DNA of 64,000 nt from Mycobacterium xenopi (GCF_009936235.1 NZ_AP022314.1:2418001-2482000); one strand, 5' to 3'. Positions 1 to 10,132 are shown, counted from the stretch's first letter. Notes: generated by a model not told the origin, from the letters alone. Program-made: numbers and translations.

Positions 1-535
1 CGCCGGCCACGATGTCGCGCGGCTGCATTCGGGCGACCCGTCGCTATACAGCGCGATGGCCGAACAGTGCCGCCGACTTGACGCGCTGGGCATCGATTAC
101 GAAATCGTGCCCGGGGTCCCGGCTTTCGCCGCGGCGGCCGCCGTATTGCGCCGCGAATTGACCGTTCCCGGGGTCGGCCAGACGGTGACGCTGAGCAGGG
201 TGTCCACCGTGTCGACACCGATGCCGCCCGGTGAAGACCTGTTCGCTCTGGCCCGCCGCGGCGGCACACTGGTGCTGCATTTGGCGGCCGCGCAGATCGA
301 CGCGATCGTCCCTGAGCTGCTGGCCGGCGGCTACCGTCCCGAAACGCCTACGGCTGTCGTGGCTTTCGCCAGCTGGCCGCAACAGGTGGTGCTGCGTGGG
401 ACGTTGTCCGATATCGCCGAAAAGATGCACGACGCCGGCATCACCAAAACGGCGATCATCATTGTCGGTGAGGTCCTCGCCGCAACGGAATTTGCCGACA
501 GCTACCTGTATTCGGCTGAGCGAAGGACGCATTGA
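1..535 (+). CDS. cobM: Precorrin-4 C11-methyltransferase, 3' part
   Basis: This is the C-terminal ~177 residues of a SAM-dependent tetrapyrrole methylase; the 5' end lies outside the window. The frame is open from base 2. The family motif HSGDPSLYSA is visible near the left edge, followed by a PGVPAF segment typical of CobM/CbiF. The enzyme methylates C-11 of precorrin-4 in corrin ring synthesis. The stop codon overlaps the cobK start by one base (TGATG), so the two are translationally coupled. The same pair is adjacent in M. tuberculosis (Rv2071c-Rv2070c). The family is about 250 residues, so roughly a third is missing at the window edge, not by mutation. Confidence 0.93.
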   Translation, partial: AGHDVARLHSGDPSLYSAMAEQCRRLDALGIDYEIVPGVPAFAAAAAVLRRELTVPGVGQTVTLSRVSTVSTPMPPGEDLFALARRGGTLVLHLAAAQIDAIVPELLAGGYRPETPTAVVAFASWPQQVVLRGTLSDIAEKMHDAGITKTAIIIVGEVLAATEFADSYLYSAERRTH

Positions 536-1272
536 TGCGGGTACTGCTGCTCGGCGGCACCGCTGAAGCACGCGCACTGGCCGCGCGGCTGCATCCTGAC
601 GTCGACCTCATCAGCTCGCTGGCGGGGCGGGTGCCCGACCCCGCATTGCCCGTCGGGCCGGTGCGGATCGGCGGGTTCGGTGGTGTCGAAGGGCTGTGCC
701 GCTGGTTGCGCGACGAGCGGATCGACGCTGTCGTCGACGCCACGCATCCCTTCGCCGCCACCATCACGGCGCATGCCGCTAGCGCATGTCGGCAACTGGG
801 GTTGCCGCATCTGGTCCTCGCCCGCCCAGGGTGGGAGGTCGACAACGCCATCGTGGTCACGTCGGATACTGAAGCGGCGAAAACCGTTGCCGAACAAAGC
901 TATTCGCGTGTGTTTCTGACCACTGGGCGATCCGGTGTCGCGGCGTTCGCCGACAGCGATGCGTGGTTTTTGATCCGCGCCGTCACCGCGCCCGACGCCC
1001 GTTGCCTGCCGCGCCGCCACAAAGTGCTGTTGTCCCGCGGGCCGTATCACTACGACGGCGAATACACGCTGCTGCGCGAGCACCGTATCGACGCGCTGGT
1101 CACCAAGAACAGCGGGGGTGAGATGACGCGGGCCAAGCTCGACGCCGCGGCCGCGTTGGACATCGCGGTCGTGATGGTCGATCGTCCGCCCCCGCCGGCT
1201 GGCGTGACGACGGTGAGCACTGTGGACGAAGCGGTCGCCTGGGTTAGGCGAGCAGACGCAAAAGCGCCCTGA
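535..1272 (+). CDS. cobK: Precorrin-6A reductase
   Basis: 245 residues, the usual length for mycobacterial CobK. The N-terminus MRVLLLGGTAEARALA is the nucleotide-binding glycine-rich start of the family, followed by SSLAGRVPDPALPVGP and DATHPFAATI, both hallmarks. The C-terminal half has VTKNSGGEMTRAKLDAA. It reduces precorrin-6A with NADPH. The start chosen is the ATG that shares one base with the cobM stop; a TTG one codon upstream is less likely. No frame problem is seen. A 180-base spacer follows before the LuxR regulator. Confidence 0.95.
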   Translation: MRVLLLGGTAEARALAARLHPDVDLISSLAGRVPDPALPVGPVRIGGFGGVEGLCRWLRDERIDAVVDATHPFAATITAHAASACRQLGLPHLVLARPGWEVDNAIVVTSDTEAAKTVAEQSYSRVFLTTGRSGVAAFADSDAWFLIRAVTAPDARCLPRRHKVLLSRGPYHYDGEYTLLREHRIDALVTKNSGGEMTRAKLDAAAALDIAVVMVDRPPPPAGVTTVSTVDEAVAWVRRADAKAP

Positions 1273-1452
1273 ACGATGGGGATTCGGGCTCGCGGGCAAC
1301 GCGAAATGACCTTGGCCATTGCCCACCGCTTCCATCGAGCTCTCCGCAGACGAAAGCCATGCTGGTCGCGGTGCAGGCGAGGCATAGCGAAGTACTCGTG
1401 ATTAGCTGCTGAATTACCACGTCAGTGACCGGTGCGCGGATATAGTCGGCGC

Positions 1453-4080
1453 GTGATCAGCGGCGATCCGCTGACTGGGCGCGAGGGTGAACTCAAACTT
1501 ATTCGCCGCGCACTGAGCGGGTTCGGCAACTACTCCGGCGTCATCATCGCCGGGGCCGCCGGTGTGGGCAAGACTCGGCTCGCACGAGAGGTATTGGCTC
1601 GCGCGGCCGCGGCAGGTGCCCGCACCAACTGGATTGTGGGCACCGAGTCTGCCCGACCGCTGCCGTTGGGCGCATTCGCCGCTTTGCTTACCGACGCGAT
1701 GGCTGAGCCGTTGCTCAGTGTGCGGCGGCTGATCAATACCTTTGTCGCGCAACAGCATCGAGGTCGAGTGCTTATCGGAGTCGACGACGCTCATCTTCTG
1801 GACGGGTTGTCCGCACATGTCGTGCACCAATTGGCGTCAACCCGTGGTGCCCGGCTGGTGGTGACCGTGCGAACAGGCGCGGACGAGCCTGATGCCGTGA
1901 CGGCGTTGTGGAAGGATGAGCTGCTGACGCGGCTGGACCTGGAACCACTGTCCGCCGCAGCCACCCGCTGCCTGATCGAAACCAGCGTCGGTGGACCGGT
2001 GGATGCCCGCAGCGCCGAGCGGTTCTGGAAGCTGACGGGCGGCAACGCCTTGTTTTTGCGGCAGCTGGTTGCTGACCAGATCGCGGCCGGCCGAATGCGG
2101 CAGGTCGCCGGGGTGTGGATGTGGGACGACGACGTCGCAGTGTCGCCGAGCCTCAGCGACATGCTGGGTCGACGGCTGCGTCGGATGACGCCCAGGGTGG
2201 CACGGGTCGTCGACACCCTGTCGCAATGCGAACCACTCAGCGTCGAGGTGCTCTGCGACCTGGTGCGCCGCCGAGATCTCGAATCTGCCGAACAGATGCG
2301 CCTCGTCACCGTGGAACGCGTCGGCGACGAGCGCGTGGCCCGGCTGGCGCATCCGCTGTTCGGTGAGCTTCGCCAGGCAACCGCTGGGGAACTCCATCTG
2401 TCCAAGGTCCGCGGACAGTTGGCGCGGCGGCTGGCCCGGGAGGTCGACCGCGACATGCGGGCAACAGTGCGCCGGGCTTTGCTGACGCTCCACTCTGATC
2501 TCGATCCCGACCCGAAGCTGTATCTGGAGGCAGCGCGCTTTTCGATGATGCTGTTAGATCCCGATTCAGCCGAGCGGTTCGCCGCCGCGGCCGCGGCCTG
2601 CGGCGCACCTGACGCCGCGCCGATGCGGGCGATGACCCTCGTGCTTCTCGGGCGAGGGGAGCAGGCCGAAGAAGCCCTGCGGGCCATCTGTGGCGCGGAC
2701 CGTGAGGACCGCCATCGATGGTCGACCATCAGGGCGGCCAACCTGATCTGGATGCTCGGGCGGCCCCGGGAGGCAGCGGCCATTCTCGACGGTCTCGCCG
2801 CGGCAAAGGAATCCGCCGCGCAGCGTGATGCCCGTCTCGCGGTCGAAGCCTGCATCGACGCGGTATCTGCCCGCTGCGCCGACGCGGAAGAGAAGGCCAA
2901 AGCAGCGCTTTGTTCGCAGGTGCTCTCGGATTTTCACGCGATGATGGCATCGGTCGCGCTGGTGATGGCGATGGGTGCACTCGGTCACGTCGATGACCTG
3001 GCTGATGTCGCCGAGCGTGCCGTTGAGCGGGCGATCACTGCGTTCGAGTCGTCGCCGATGCGATTTTGGTTCGGCGCAGTCTACGCGCGCGCCTGCCGGT
3101 TGACCGGGCACATCGACGAGTGCGGGCAATCCGCCCGGAGGATCGCCGATTCGGCTCGAGATGTTCCCGGTTTTGCATACGCGAACCTGGCATTCCTGTT
3201 GGGCCACGCCAGTCTGGTGCGCGGCGATCTCCGCAGCGCCCTCAGCTTGCTGCGCGAAGCGCGTGCCGGAGTTGAAAAGCACGGTGCGACAACAGGTTTA
3301 CGTCCGGCAAGTTGCTTCGGGTTAGCCGAAGCACACGCCAAACTGGGACAGGTGGCCGCGGCAGAGGAGGCACTGGCCGAAGCCCAACGCTTCGTGCCCG
3401 CCGAGTATCTGTTCATGCAGACCGCGCTGTCCCTGGCAACCGGCTGGACGCTGGCGGCCAAAGGCTACCTGGGCGAGGCGATCGCCACCGCGCACCAAGC
3501 CGCGACCGAAGCGCGCGAGCGCGGCCAGCCGACCCACGAGCTGGCTTGCCTGCAAGCAGCGGCCCAGTGGGGCGACGCATCGCAGGCGAGCCGGGCCCGC
3601 GACCTGGCTGACGAGTTATCGCTTCCTCTTGCGAATACTGTTGCGCGGCATGCTGAATCGTTGCTCAGCGGCGACGGGGAAGGTTTGCTTGCGGCCTCGT
3701 CGGAATACCAGGCGATCGGTGACCGGGTCGCGGCTGCGGATGCCGCGGCACAGGCAGCGGCCGTGTTTACCAGCCGCCAACACCGCCAGCGGGGACTGTA
3801 TGCGACGGCGACAGCGCGGGAGCTTGCCGCCGAGTGCGCGGGGCTGTGCACGCCGGCATTGCGCACCACCGCCGGACTTCCGCTGGGTGGGCGACAGCGT
3901 GAGGTCATCGAGTTAGCGATTGCGGGTTTGTCCAACCGCGAAATCGCGGAACGGCTGGTGATGTCGGTGCGTACCGTCGAAGGTCATATTTACCGCGCGT
4001 GCCAGCGAGTCGGGGTCAACACCCGCGACGAGCTCAAGACGGTCATCCGAGCTAGCTGGAAAAGCGATGACAGAGCGTGA
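1453..4080 (+). CDS. Large LuxR-type (LAL) ATPase regulator, copy 1
   Basis: About 875 residues from GTG 1453; an in-frame GTG at 1432 would add seven residues. The N-terminal STAND-type ATPase has a Walker A (GAAGVGKTRLA, ~residues 34-44) and a Walker B (VLIGVDDAHLLD). A long helical middle rich in TPR-like repeats follows. The C-terminal HTH is a LuxR domain (GLSNREIAERLVMSVRTVEGHI). It is expected to be a DNA-binding activator controlled by ATP and an unknown ligand. It lies downstream of cobK and overlaps the next gene by 14 bases. A clear paralogue lies at 10978-13653; both share PLGAF, VDDAHLLD and DAVTALxKxxLL. I recall no regulator at this place in M. tuberculosis, where sigC, blaC and Rv2067c sit. 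The target genes are unknown. Confidence 0.88.
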   Translation: MISGDPLTGREGELKLIRRALSGFGNYSGVIIAGAAGVGKTRLAREVLARAAAAGARTNWIVGTESARPLPLGAFAALLTDAMAEPLLSVRRLINTFVAQQHRGRVLIGVDDAHLLDGLSAHVVHQLASTRGARLVVTVRTGADEPDAVTALWKDELLTRLDLEPLSAAATRCLIETSVGGPVDARSAERFWKLTGGNALFLRQLVADQIAAGRMRQVAGVWMWDDDVAVSPSLSDMLGRRLRRMTPRVARVVDTLSQCEPLSVEVLCDLVRRRDLESAEQMRLVTVERVGDERVARLAHPLFGELRQATAGELHLSKVRGQLARRLAREVDRDMRATVRRALLTLHSDLDPDPKLYLEAARFSMMLLDPDSAERFAAAAAACGAPDAAPMRAMTLVLLGRGEQAEEALRAICGADREDRHRWSTIRAANLIWMLGRPREAAAILDGLAAAKESAAQRDARLAVEACIDAVSARCADAEEKAKAALCSQVLSDFHAMMASVALVMAMGALGHVDDLADVAERAVERAITAFESSPMRFWFGAVYARACRLTGHIDECGQSARRIADSARDVPGFAYANLAFLLGHASLVRGDLRSALSLLREARAGVEKHGATTGLRPASCFGLAEAHAKLGQVAAAEEALAEAQRFVPAEYLFMQTALSLATGWTLAAKGYLGEAIATAHQAATEARERGQPTHELACLQAAAQWGDASQASRARDLADELSLPLANTVARHAESLLSGDGEGLLAASSEYQAIGDRVAAADAAAQAAAVFTSRQHRQRGLYATATARELAAECAGLCTPALRTTAGLPLGGRQREVIELAIAGLSNREIAERLVMSVRTVEGHIYRACQRVGVNTRDELKTVIRASWKSDDRA

Positions 4081-4672
4081 CGCAACGGCGGCCGAGCTGC
4101 ACCTGGCGGTGTGTCGACGCTTTGGCGACGCGGTCCGAGCGGCCGACGGGAAGTGGCAGCGTCCGTCGCCCTGCGAGGGCTGGAACGCCCGTGACGTGGT
4201 GGAGCACGTGATCGGATTTCACGACGCGCTTTTGTTGCGGCCCTTGGGTTTAAAGCCGGAGCGCCCGCGTACGGACCCGCGTCGGCGCTGGGAATTGACC
4301 TTCGACCGGCTGCCCGTTGCATTCGGCCCAAGCCAGGTTCTGCGGCGGGTGGTCGAGGTGCCGGCTGTCGGGAACAACCCCGCAGCCCGTCGCGAAGTGA
4401 AGACTCTCATGCCGCGGCTCAGCCAAGACGTGTTGGTGCACACCTGGGATCTGGCCCGCGCCGTCGGCGCCGATGACCGACTCGATCCCGACTGGTGTGC
4501 ACTGTTTTTCGAGCAGCTGCCGTCGGATCCCGATGCCCTTAGCGCATCAGGGATGTTCGCGGCGCCGGTGGCCGTCGGCGACGACGCCGACATCCAGTCG
4601 CGGCTTCTCGCCCGCCTGGGCCGCGATCCGGCCTGGGTTGCGCGCTTCAGCGGGGGTACCTTCGCGGGGTGA
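4067..4672 (+). CDS. TIGR03086 / maleylpyruvate-isomerase-type metal-binding protein
   Basis: 201 residues with the DinB-like four-helix architecture common in actinobacteria. The N-terminal signature WQRPSPCEGWNARDVVEHV is typical of TIGR03086 proteins; the His in VEHV and the HTWDLARA segment near residue 125 are the likely metal ligands. The family includes mycothiol-dependent isomerases, but most members have no assigned substrate, so only the fold is called. The ATG lies inside the end of the LuxR gene (14-base overlap), suggesting coupled expression. The 3' end overlaps the convergent cobIJ gene by 26 bases. Confidence 0.8.
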   Translation: MTERDATAAELHLAVCRRFGDAVRAADGKWQRPSPCEGWNARDVVEHVIGFHDALLLRPLGLKPERPRTDPRRRWELTFDRLPVAFGPSQVLRRVVEVPAVGNNPAARREVKTLMPRLSQDVLVHTWDLARAVGADDRLDPDWCALFFEQLPSDPDALSASGMFAAPVAVGDDADIQSRLLARLGRDPAWVARFSGGTFAG

Positions 4673-6107
4673 ACACACGGTCGTCGTACCACTGCGTCTG
4701 CGACGAGCCGACAATCAACAGGCAGCGCATGTCGACCTCGGCCGGGTCCAAGTCGGCCAGTCGCACCACCACCACACGCTCGTCCGGGCCCGACACGTCA
4801 CGACCGATCACCACCGGCGTACCGGGATCCCGGTGGCGCAGCAGCAGGTCCCGCATCGCGGCAACCTGCCACGTGCGCGTCTTCGACGCGGGGTTGTAGA
4901 TGGCCAACACCATGTCGGTGGCAGCCGCGGCCGACAGCCGGGCTGCGATGACGTCCCATGGTTTGAGCCGGTCGGACAGCGAGATCACTGCGTAGTCGTG
5001 ACCCAGCGGCGCGCCGACCCGGCTCGCGACCGCCTGCGCGGCGGTCATCGCCGGGATCACCCTGACCTGCACACCCGGCCATTGCTTGGCCTCCTCGAGC
5101 ACCGCGGTGGCCATCGCGAACACCCCGGGATCACCGGATGACACCACCGCCACCGCACGGCCTTGCTCGGCCAGCGCGCAGGCCAGCCGGGCACGCGCCT
5201 GCTCGTCGGTGTTGTCACTGGGATGACGACGTTGACCCTCCCGAACCGGGACGCGATCCAGATAGCGGCCGTAACCGACGAGATCGGTGGCAGCAGCGAG
5301 CTCGCGGCGGCATTCCGGCGTCATCCAGTCGGCCTGCCCTGGGCCAAGTCCGACCACCGCCACGCCGCCGGCCCGCGATTCGCGGCACCGACCACCCGGC
5401 AGCAGCGCCAGCGAGAAGTACGGGACGCTGTCCTGGTCGACGTCGGCGGCCGGTAGCACCCGCTGGCCGGCGGTGCTGGCACGCTCCACGTAAAAAGCGT
5501 CATCGAGTCGACCGGCTAGCGAAAGTGCTTCGCGCACAGCGGGATATGAGCGACCCAGCTTCATGACCACCGCGGCGTCGGCGTCGGCGAGCCGGTGCGT
5601 CAGTTCGGCGACACCCAAGGTGCCGGGCAGCACCGACAGCACCTCGTCGCCGGCTACCAGCGGTGTCGCGATCGCGGCCGACGCCGCGCTGACCGACGTC
5701 ACACCGGGCACGATGACCGCATTGAACCGCTGGGTGAGCCGGGTGTGCAGATGCATGTACGAGCTGTAGAACAGCGGATCGCCCTCGGCTAACAGCGCCA
5801 CGTCGCGTCCGGCGTCCAGGTGTGCCGCGATCCGGGAGGTGGCCTCGGCGTAGAAGTCCTCCAGCGCACCGGCGTAGCCGCCGGGATGATCGGTGGTCTC
5901 CGTGGTTACCGGATAGACCAGGTGCTCCTCGATCTGGCCTGGCCGCAGATACCGTTCGGCGATGCCGCGGGCGATGCTGCGGCCGTGGCGTGCGCTGTGG
6001 TAGGCCACCACGTCAGCTTCGCGGATCACGCGGGCCGCCTTGACCGTCACCAACTCGGGGTCGCCGGGCCCGAGTCCGACACCGAAAAGTGTTCCCCGCC
6101 TATTCAT
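4647..6107 (-). CDS. cobIJ: Fused precorrin-2 C20-methyltransferase / precorrin-3B C17-methyltransferase
   Basis: 486 residues with two SAM-dependent tetrapyrrole methylase domains. The CobI half begins GTLFGVGLGPGDPELVTVKA and contains the AEGDPLFYSSYMH motif. The CobJ half begins near residue 240 with VAVVGLGPGQADWMTPE and contains VSSGDPGVFAMA. Together they methylate C-20 and then C-17 with ring contraction. M. tuberculosis CobI (Rv2066) is the same fusion. The start is the ATG overlapping the cobH stop (ATGA), so cobG-cobH-cobIJ is one minus-strand operon. Longer upstream readings in this frame only shadow cobH. The 3' end overlaps the convergent gene at 4067-4672. Confidence 0.93.
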   Translation of the reverse strand: MNRRGTLFGVGLGPGDPELVTVKAARVIREADVVAYHSARHGRSIARGIAERYLRPGQIEEHLVYPVTTETTDHPGGYAGALEDFYAEATSRIAAHLDAGRDVALLAEGDPLFYSSYMHLHTRLTQRFNAVIVPGVTSVSAASAAIATPLVAGDEVLSVLPGTLGVAELTHRLADADAAVVMKLGRSYPAVREALSLAGRLDDAFYVERASTAGQRVLPAADVDQDSVPYFSLALLPGGRCRESRAGGVAVVGLGPGQADWMTPECRRELAAATDLVGYGRYLDRVPVREGQRRHPSDNTDEQARARLACALAEQGRAVAVVSSGDPGVFAMATAVLEEAKQWPGVQVRVIPAMTAAQAVASRVGAPLGHDYAVISLSDRLKPWDVIAARLSAAAATDMVLAIYNPASKTRTWQVAAMRDLLLRHRDPGTPVVIGRDVSGPDERVVVVRLADLDPAEVDMRCLLIVGSSQTQWYDDRVFTPRRYPR

Positions 6108-6727
6108 TTGATGTTTGCCGCGATCGCGTTGACAGCAGCGGCGGCGATCGCGCTGCCGCCGCGGCGGCCTCGCACGATCAAATGCGACATCCCGCGCGGG
6201 CGCTCGATAAGCTCCTGCTTGGACTGCGCAGAGCCAACGAAGCCCACCGGGCCGCCCAGCACCGCCGCCGGCGCCGAGACCCCCTCGTCGACCAGTTCCA
6301 GCAGCCGAAACAGGGCGGTGGGCGCGTTGCCGATCGCCAGCACCGCGCCCGCCAGACGGTCGGCCCACAGCTCCACGCCCGCTGCCGAGCGGGTGGTGTG
6401 CCGGCGGGCGGCCAGCTCGGCGGCCCGCGGATCGGCGACCAGCGACACAATCTCGTTGCCGGGCAGGCGGTCCGACATGATCCCGGCGGCCACCATGGAC
6501 GAATCGCACAGCACCGGCGCGCCGCCGGAGAGCGCAGCGCCCGCGCGGGCGACGACGTCGTCGGTGTAGGCCACCTCCTCGGCGAGGTCGACCTGGCCGC
6601 AGGTGTGGATCAGCCGGACGACGACCTGCTCGACGTCGGGGGGAAATCGGGCCAAATCCGCTTCGGCCCGGATAGTCGCGAACGACTGCCGGTAGATCTC
6701 GGCCGCATCGCGAAGGTAGTCGAGCAC
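6104..6727 (-). CDS. cobH: Precorrin-8X methylmutase
   Basis: 207 residues. The segment LIHTCGQVDLAE carries the catalytic histidine of the CobH/CbiC family; CDSSMVAAGI and AIGNAPTALFRLLEL are further family motifs. It moves the C-11 methyl group to C-12 to give hydrogenobyrinate. The start is GTG 6727 with an AAGGTGAG-like ribosome site just upstream and nine bases after the cobG stop. The stop overlaps the cobIJ start by four bases. Length is normal and no defect is seen. Confidence 0.94.
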   Translation of the reverse strand: MLDYLRDAAEIYRQSFATIRAEADLARFPPDVEQVVVRLIHTCGQVDLAEEVAYTDDVVARAGAALSGGAPVLCDSSMVAAGIMSDRLPGNEIVSLVADPRAAELAARRHTTRSAAGVELWADRLAGAVLAIGNAPTALFRLLELVDEGVSAPAAVLGGPVGFVGSAQSKQELIERPRGMSHLIVRGRRGGSAIAAAAVNAIAANIK

Positions 6728-6736
6728 CCGCTCACC

Positions 6737-7836
6737 TTAAGGCCGCGCGAGTCGGTACCCGTCTCCGGTTGCCACAAGCACCTCACCGGCCGGTGGGCTG
6801 CCGCAGGCTCGCTCGCAGCCGACGAAGTGGCGGTGCACACCGCTATCCGCGGCCAGTGACCGTGCGGCGTCGGCGCGCACGTCGGCGACCGACCGCGCGC
6901 AGCCGGGACTGCCGGTGCACGCGCTGACCGATAGCCACGGGGAGTTCGCGTCGAACACCAGACCCAGCGGCGCCAGCACCCGCAGCGCCGCGTCGGCGCC
7001 GGGCTCGTCGAGGTCGCACACCAGTACCGAACGCCACGGAGTGATTACCAGCGGTGCGCCGATCGCAGCCAGGCGATCGGCCACCGCAGCGGTCAACACC
7101 CCGAGCGGCACCGCCGCGCCCAACGCGACGCGCCCGTCGTCCTGGGGCAGCCAGCCCACCGGTGGTCGAAGAACCGCGGGAAACGGTGTCGGCGCGAGCT
7201 GCACACCGGGCAGCACTATCGAGAGGTCAGCTAATTCCCTTACCCGCCAAGCATTTCCACGGACATCGACGAATTTCACCGCCAGCTTCACCAGTGCGGG
7301 TATGACGGCGTCGACCGTCAGGCGCACGCCGGTGTCGCGCCCGGCCAGCAGCAGCGCGATACCGTCATCGACGACATGGGCTCCCACGTCGGCGGCCAAC
7401 CCGGACACGTCGCCGCGGCCGTCGTCGAAGCTGAACCAGAACCGTCCCGGCAATCCGGCCAGTGCCGGTTCGGCGCACACCGCCCCATCCAGCTCGGCCA
7501 CCCAGCCGCGCACGTCGGCCAAACCCCCCGCCCGCCCGGACAGCGGCGAGGCGACGATGTTGCGGACCCGCTCGTGCGTCGTCGATGGCAGCAGGCCGCC
7601 CCGGCCAGCGCGTCGGCCAGCGCCTGCACATCGGTGATGCCCCGAATCTGGACATTGCCCCGCGCGGTCAGCTCTAATACCGCCGACCCGTGGCGACTCG
7701 ACGCCCCGGCGAGCGCGGCCAACTGCGCGGCGGTGAGCATCCCACCGGGCAGGCGCACCCGCGCCAGGGCGCCGTCGGCCGCCTGGTGCATCTCCAGCGC
7801 ACCCGGGCACTGGTCTCGGTCGCGTGCTCTGCTCAC
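6737..7836 (-). CDS. cobG: Precorrin-3B synthase (frameshifted in this sequence)
   Basis: A nitrite/sulfite-reductase-like enzyme with a 4Fe-4S cluster, making precorrin-3B with oxygen. The N-terminal part (GTG 7836; CPGALEMHQAADGALARVRLP) is in one frame up to ~7600. The rest, beginning GLLPSTTHERVRNI, is in another. One G missing from a GGG run (CCC on +) near 7594-7599 explains the break; adding it gives a continuous ~366-residue CobG. The cluster-ligand cysteines CTGSPGCARS and VGCERACG are intact near the C-terminus. It is the first gene of the minus operon and is divergent from mtnAB. I read the break as a probable sequencing error, but a true null allele is not excluded. Confidence 0.88.
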
Positions 7837-7965
7837 CCGCCTACCGTACGGCCGATATGCCTCGTGTCTCACGATCCGCGGGAAGCAAAACCTGGCATGT
7901 GGCCGATACGAGGGTTGAATACGACTTGGAGAAATCAGTGAAGTGCAATCCTGAGGACTGCGGCG

Positions 7966-9560
7966 ATGGCTGAAAGCTCGGTGAAGTGGGAGGACGGCGC
8001 GCTGGTCGCCATCGACCAGCGCGCGCTGCCGCACCAGCTGCGCTGGTTGCGGATCACCACGGTCGACGAGCTCATCGACGCGATCAAGACGCTGGCCATT
8101 CGCGGGGCCCCGGCGATCGGGGTGTCCGGGGCGTTCGGCGTGGCGCTGGCGGCGTTCGCGCACGTCGGCGATCCCGAGAAGGTGGAACTGGAGGCCTCCC
8201 GGATCGCCGCGGCCCGGCCCACCGCGGTCAACCTGGCCTGGGGGTGCAGCGCGCGCTGGCCAGGTTGTCACAGGGCGCGCGGGCGGTGCTGGACGAAGCT
8301 CGGGAGATGCTCGCGGAAGGCGACCGGGTCAACCGGGCCGCCGCGACCCAGGCCGCGGATCTGGTGCAGCGGGTGTGCCCGGATCGGCGATTGCGCATCC
8401 TCACCCACTGTGACACCGGGCCGCTGGCTACGGCCGCTTTCGGGACGGCGCTGGGCGCACTGGAGGTGCTGCATACCCGTCACGCCATCGACGAGGTGCT
8501 GGTCGACGAGACCCGCCCGCTGCTGCAGGGCGCCCGGCTGACGACCTGGGAGCTCGCTCAGGCCGGAATCCCGCACCGGCTGGCCGTCGACTCGGCGGCG
8601 GCCTGGGCGATGGCCACCGGGCAGGTGGACTGCGTGCTCGTCGGCGCCGACCGCATCAGTGCCGACGGGTCGGTCGCCAACAAGATCGGCACCTACAGCC
8701 TGGCCCTGGCGGCTCGCCACCACGGCATCCCGTTCATCGTCGTCGCGCCCGAATCCACCCGCGATCCGGGCACCGCGACCGGTCGCGACATCGTCGTCGA
8801 ACAGCGCAGCGCGGACGAGATCACCCATCTCGGCGACGTCGCCACCGCACCGGCAGACACCGCGGTGTTCAACCCCGCATTCGATGTCACCCCGCCGGAG
8901 CTGATCACCGCGGTGGTCACCGAGAACGGTGTGATCGGTGAAGGCAAAAACATTGCCGCAAGCCAGATTCCCGGTATCGCCCGGGACTTGTATTTGCGCG
9001 GGTGGATGCCGGGCACCGCAGGCAACATCTCGGTCCGCGCTGGCCAGGCTGCGCTGATCACCGGCAGCGGGCTGTCCAAAGGAGAGCTCACCGCAGAAGA
9101 CTTGGTGTGGGTGAATATTGCTGACTCCCAGCAACTTTCGGGATCACGGCGGCCCTCGGCGGAAACCGCGATCCACACCGCGATCTACCGCGCAACCGAC
9201 GCCCAGGCGGTGGTGCACGTTCACCCGCCGCACGCCACCACCCAGTCGATCGGCGCACCGAATACTTTGCGGTTCAGCGGTTATGAGCTCATCAAGGGAC
9301 TTGGCGTCACCGACACCATCGACATCCCGGTGTTCGCCAACCACGCTGACGTGGCGCGCATCGGCGCCGACATCCAGCACCACCTGACCGAACACCCGGA
9401 CGCCCCGCCGGTGCTGTTTGTCGCCGGTCACGGCGTCACCGCATGGGGCACCGACCTGGCGCAGGCCCGCGACCGCGTGGAATGCCTGGAGGCGATGTGC
9501 GAGTTGGTGACACTGACCGGTCGCCGCGACATTGGAGCACCTTCGGAGGAACCCTCATGA
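7966..9560 (+). CDS. mtnAB: Bifunctional methylthioribose-1-P isomerase / methylthioribulose-1-P dehydratase (frameshifted)
   Basis: After restoring one G in the G5 run at 8240-8244 this is a ~531-residue fusion. Residues ~1-325 are MtnA: IRGAPAIGVSGAFG, the catalytic-cysteine motif THCDTGPLAT and the acid VGADRISADGSVANK. Residues ~335-531 are MtnB, a class II aldolase-type domain: RGWMPGTAGNISVR, zinc ligands VHVHPPHATT, and GHGVTAWG. It performs two successive steps of 5'-methylthioadenosine salvage. The ATG follows a GAGGA ribosome site. The stop overlaps mtnD (ATGA). No stop or start separates the two domains, so the fusion is real; the break lies inside the MtnA part. Confidence 0.9.
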
Positions 9561-10132
9561 CCCTGCTGCAAGTGATGGCCGACAGTGACGCCGCTGACGT
9601 GCGCCTGCGCACCGACGACCCGATCGAGATCGGTGCCGAACTGGCCAAGCGCGACATCGTCTTCGACCGTTGGCCCACACTGCCCGGCTTTGACGCTTCA
9701 GCGCCCACCGAGGGCATCCTGGCCGGCTACGACGACCGCATCGCCGAACTCAACGCCGATGGCCGCTACCAGGTCATCGACGTGGCCCGGCTGCACCCCG
9801 ACGATGCCGATCCAGGATGGCCGGCCGTCGCCCGCGCCGCCCGCGAAAAGTTCCGGTCCGAGCACCGTCACGCCGAGGACGAGGTGCGCTTCTTCGCGGC
9901 CGGCCGCGGCTGCTTCTACCTGCACCTGGATCACGACGTGGTCGCGGTGGTGTGCGCGGCCGGTGACCTGTTGTCGGTGCCGGCCGGCACTCGGCACTGG
10001 TTCGACATGGGCAGGCGTCCCGATTTCGTGGCGATCCGGTTCTTCGAGCAGCAAGACGGGTGGATCGGCGACTTCACCGGCGACCCTATCGGCGAACGCT
10101 TCCCGACGCTCGACGAGCTCGTCGCCGGATGA
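9557..10132 (+). CDS. mtnD: Acireductone dioxygenase
   Basis: 191 residues of the cupin ARD family. The metal-binding motif EHRHAEDEVRFF supplies two His and a Glu, and GTRHWFDMG supplies the third His. The enzyme cleaves acireductone to the methionine precursor 2-keto-4-methylthiobutyrate with Fe(II), or follows an off-pathway route with Ni. The ATG shares ATGA with the mtnAB stop and the stop shares ATGA with mtnC, a tightly coupled operon. Longer upstream readings shadow mtnAB. Confidence 0.94.
   Translation: MTLLQVMADSDAADVRLRTDDPIEIGAELAKRDIVFDRWPTLPGFDASAPTEGILAGYDDRIAELNADGRYQVIDVARLHPDDADPGWPAVARAAREKFRSEHRHAEDEVRFFAAGRGCFYLHLDHDVVAVVCAAGDLLSVPAGTRHWFDMGRRPDFVAIRFFEQQDGWIGDFTGDPIGERFPTLDELVAG

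Noticed and set aside
1791..2900. 369-codon minus-strand frame opposite LAL regulator 1
   Set aside because: Ser/Arg-rich shadow typical of the antisense of high-GC genes.
6108..6509. Longer N-terminus for cobIJ
   Set aside because: It reads cobH in the wrong frame; the ATGA overlap start gives the normal family length.
7837..7965. Cobalamin or SAM riboswitch between cobG and mtnAB
   Set aside because: I looked for a B12-box-like element and found none; the gap is only 129 bases.
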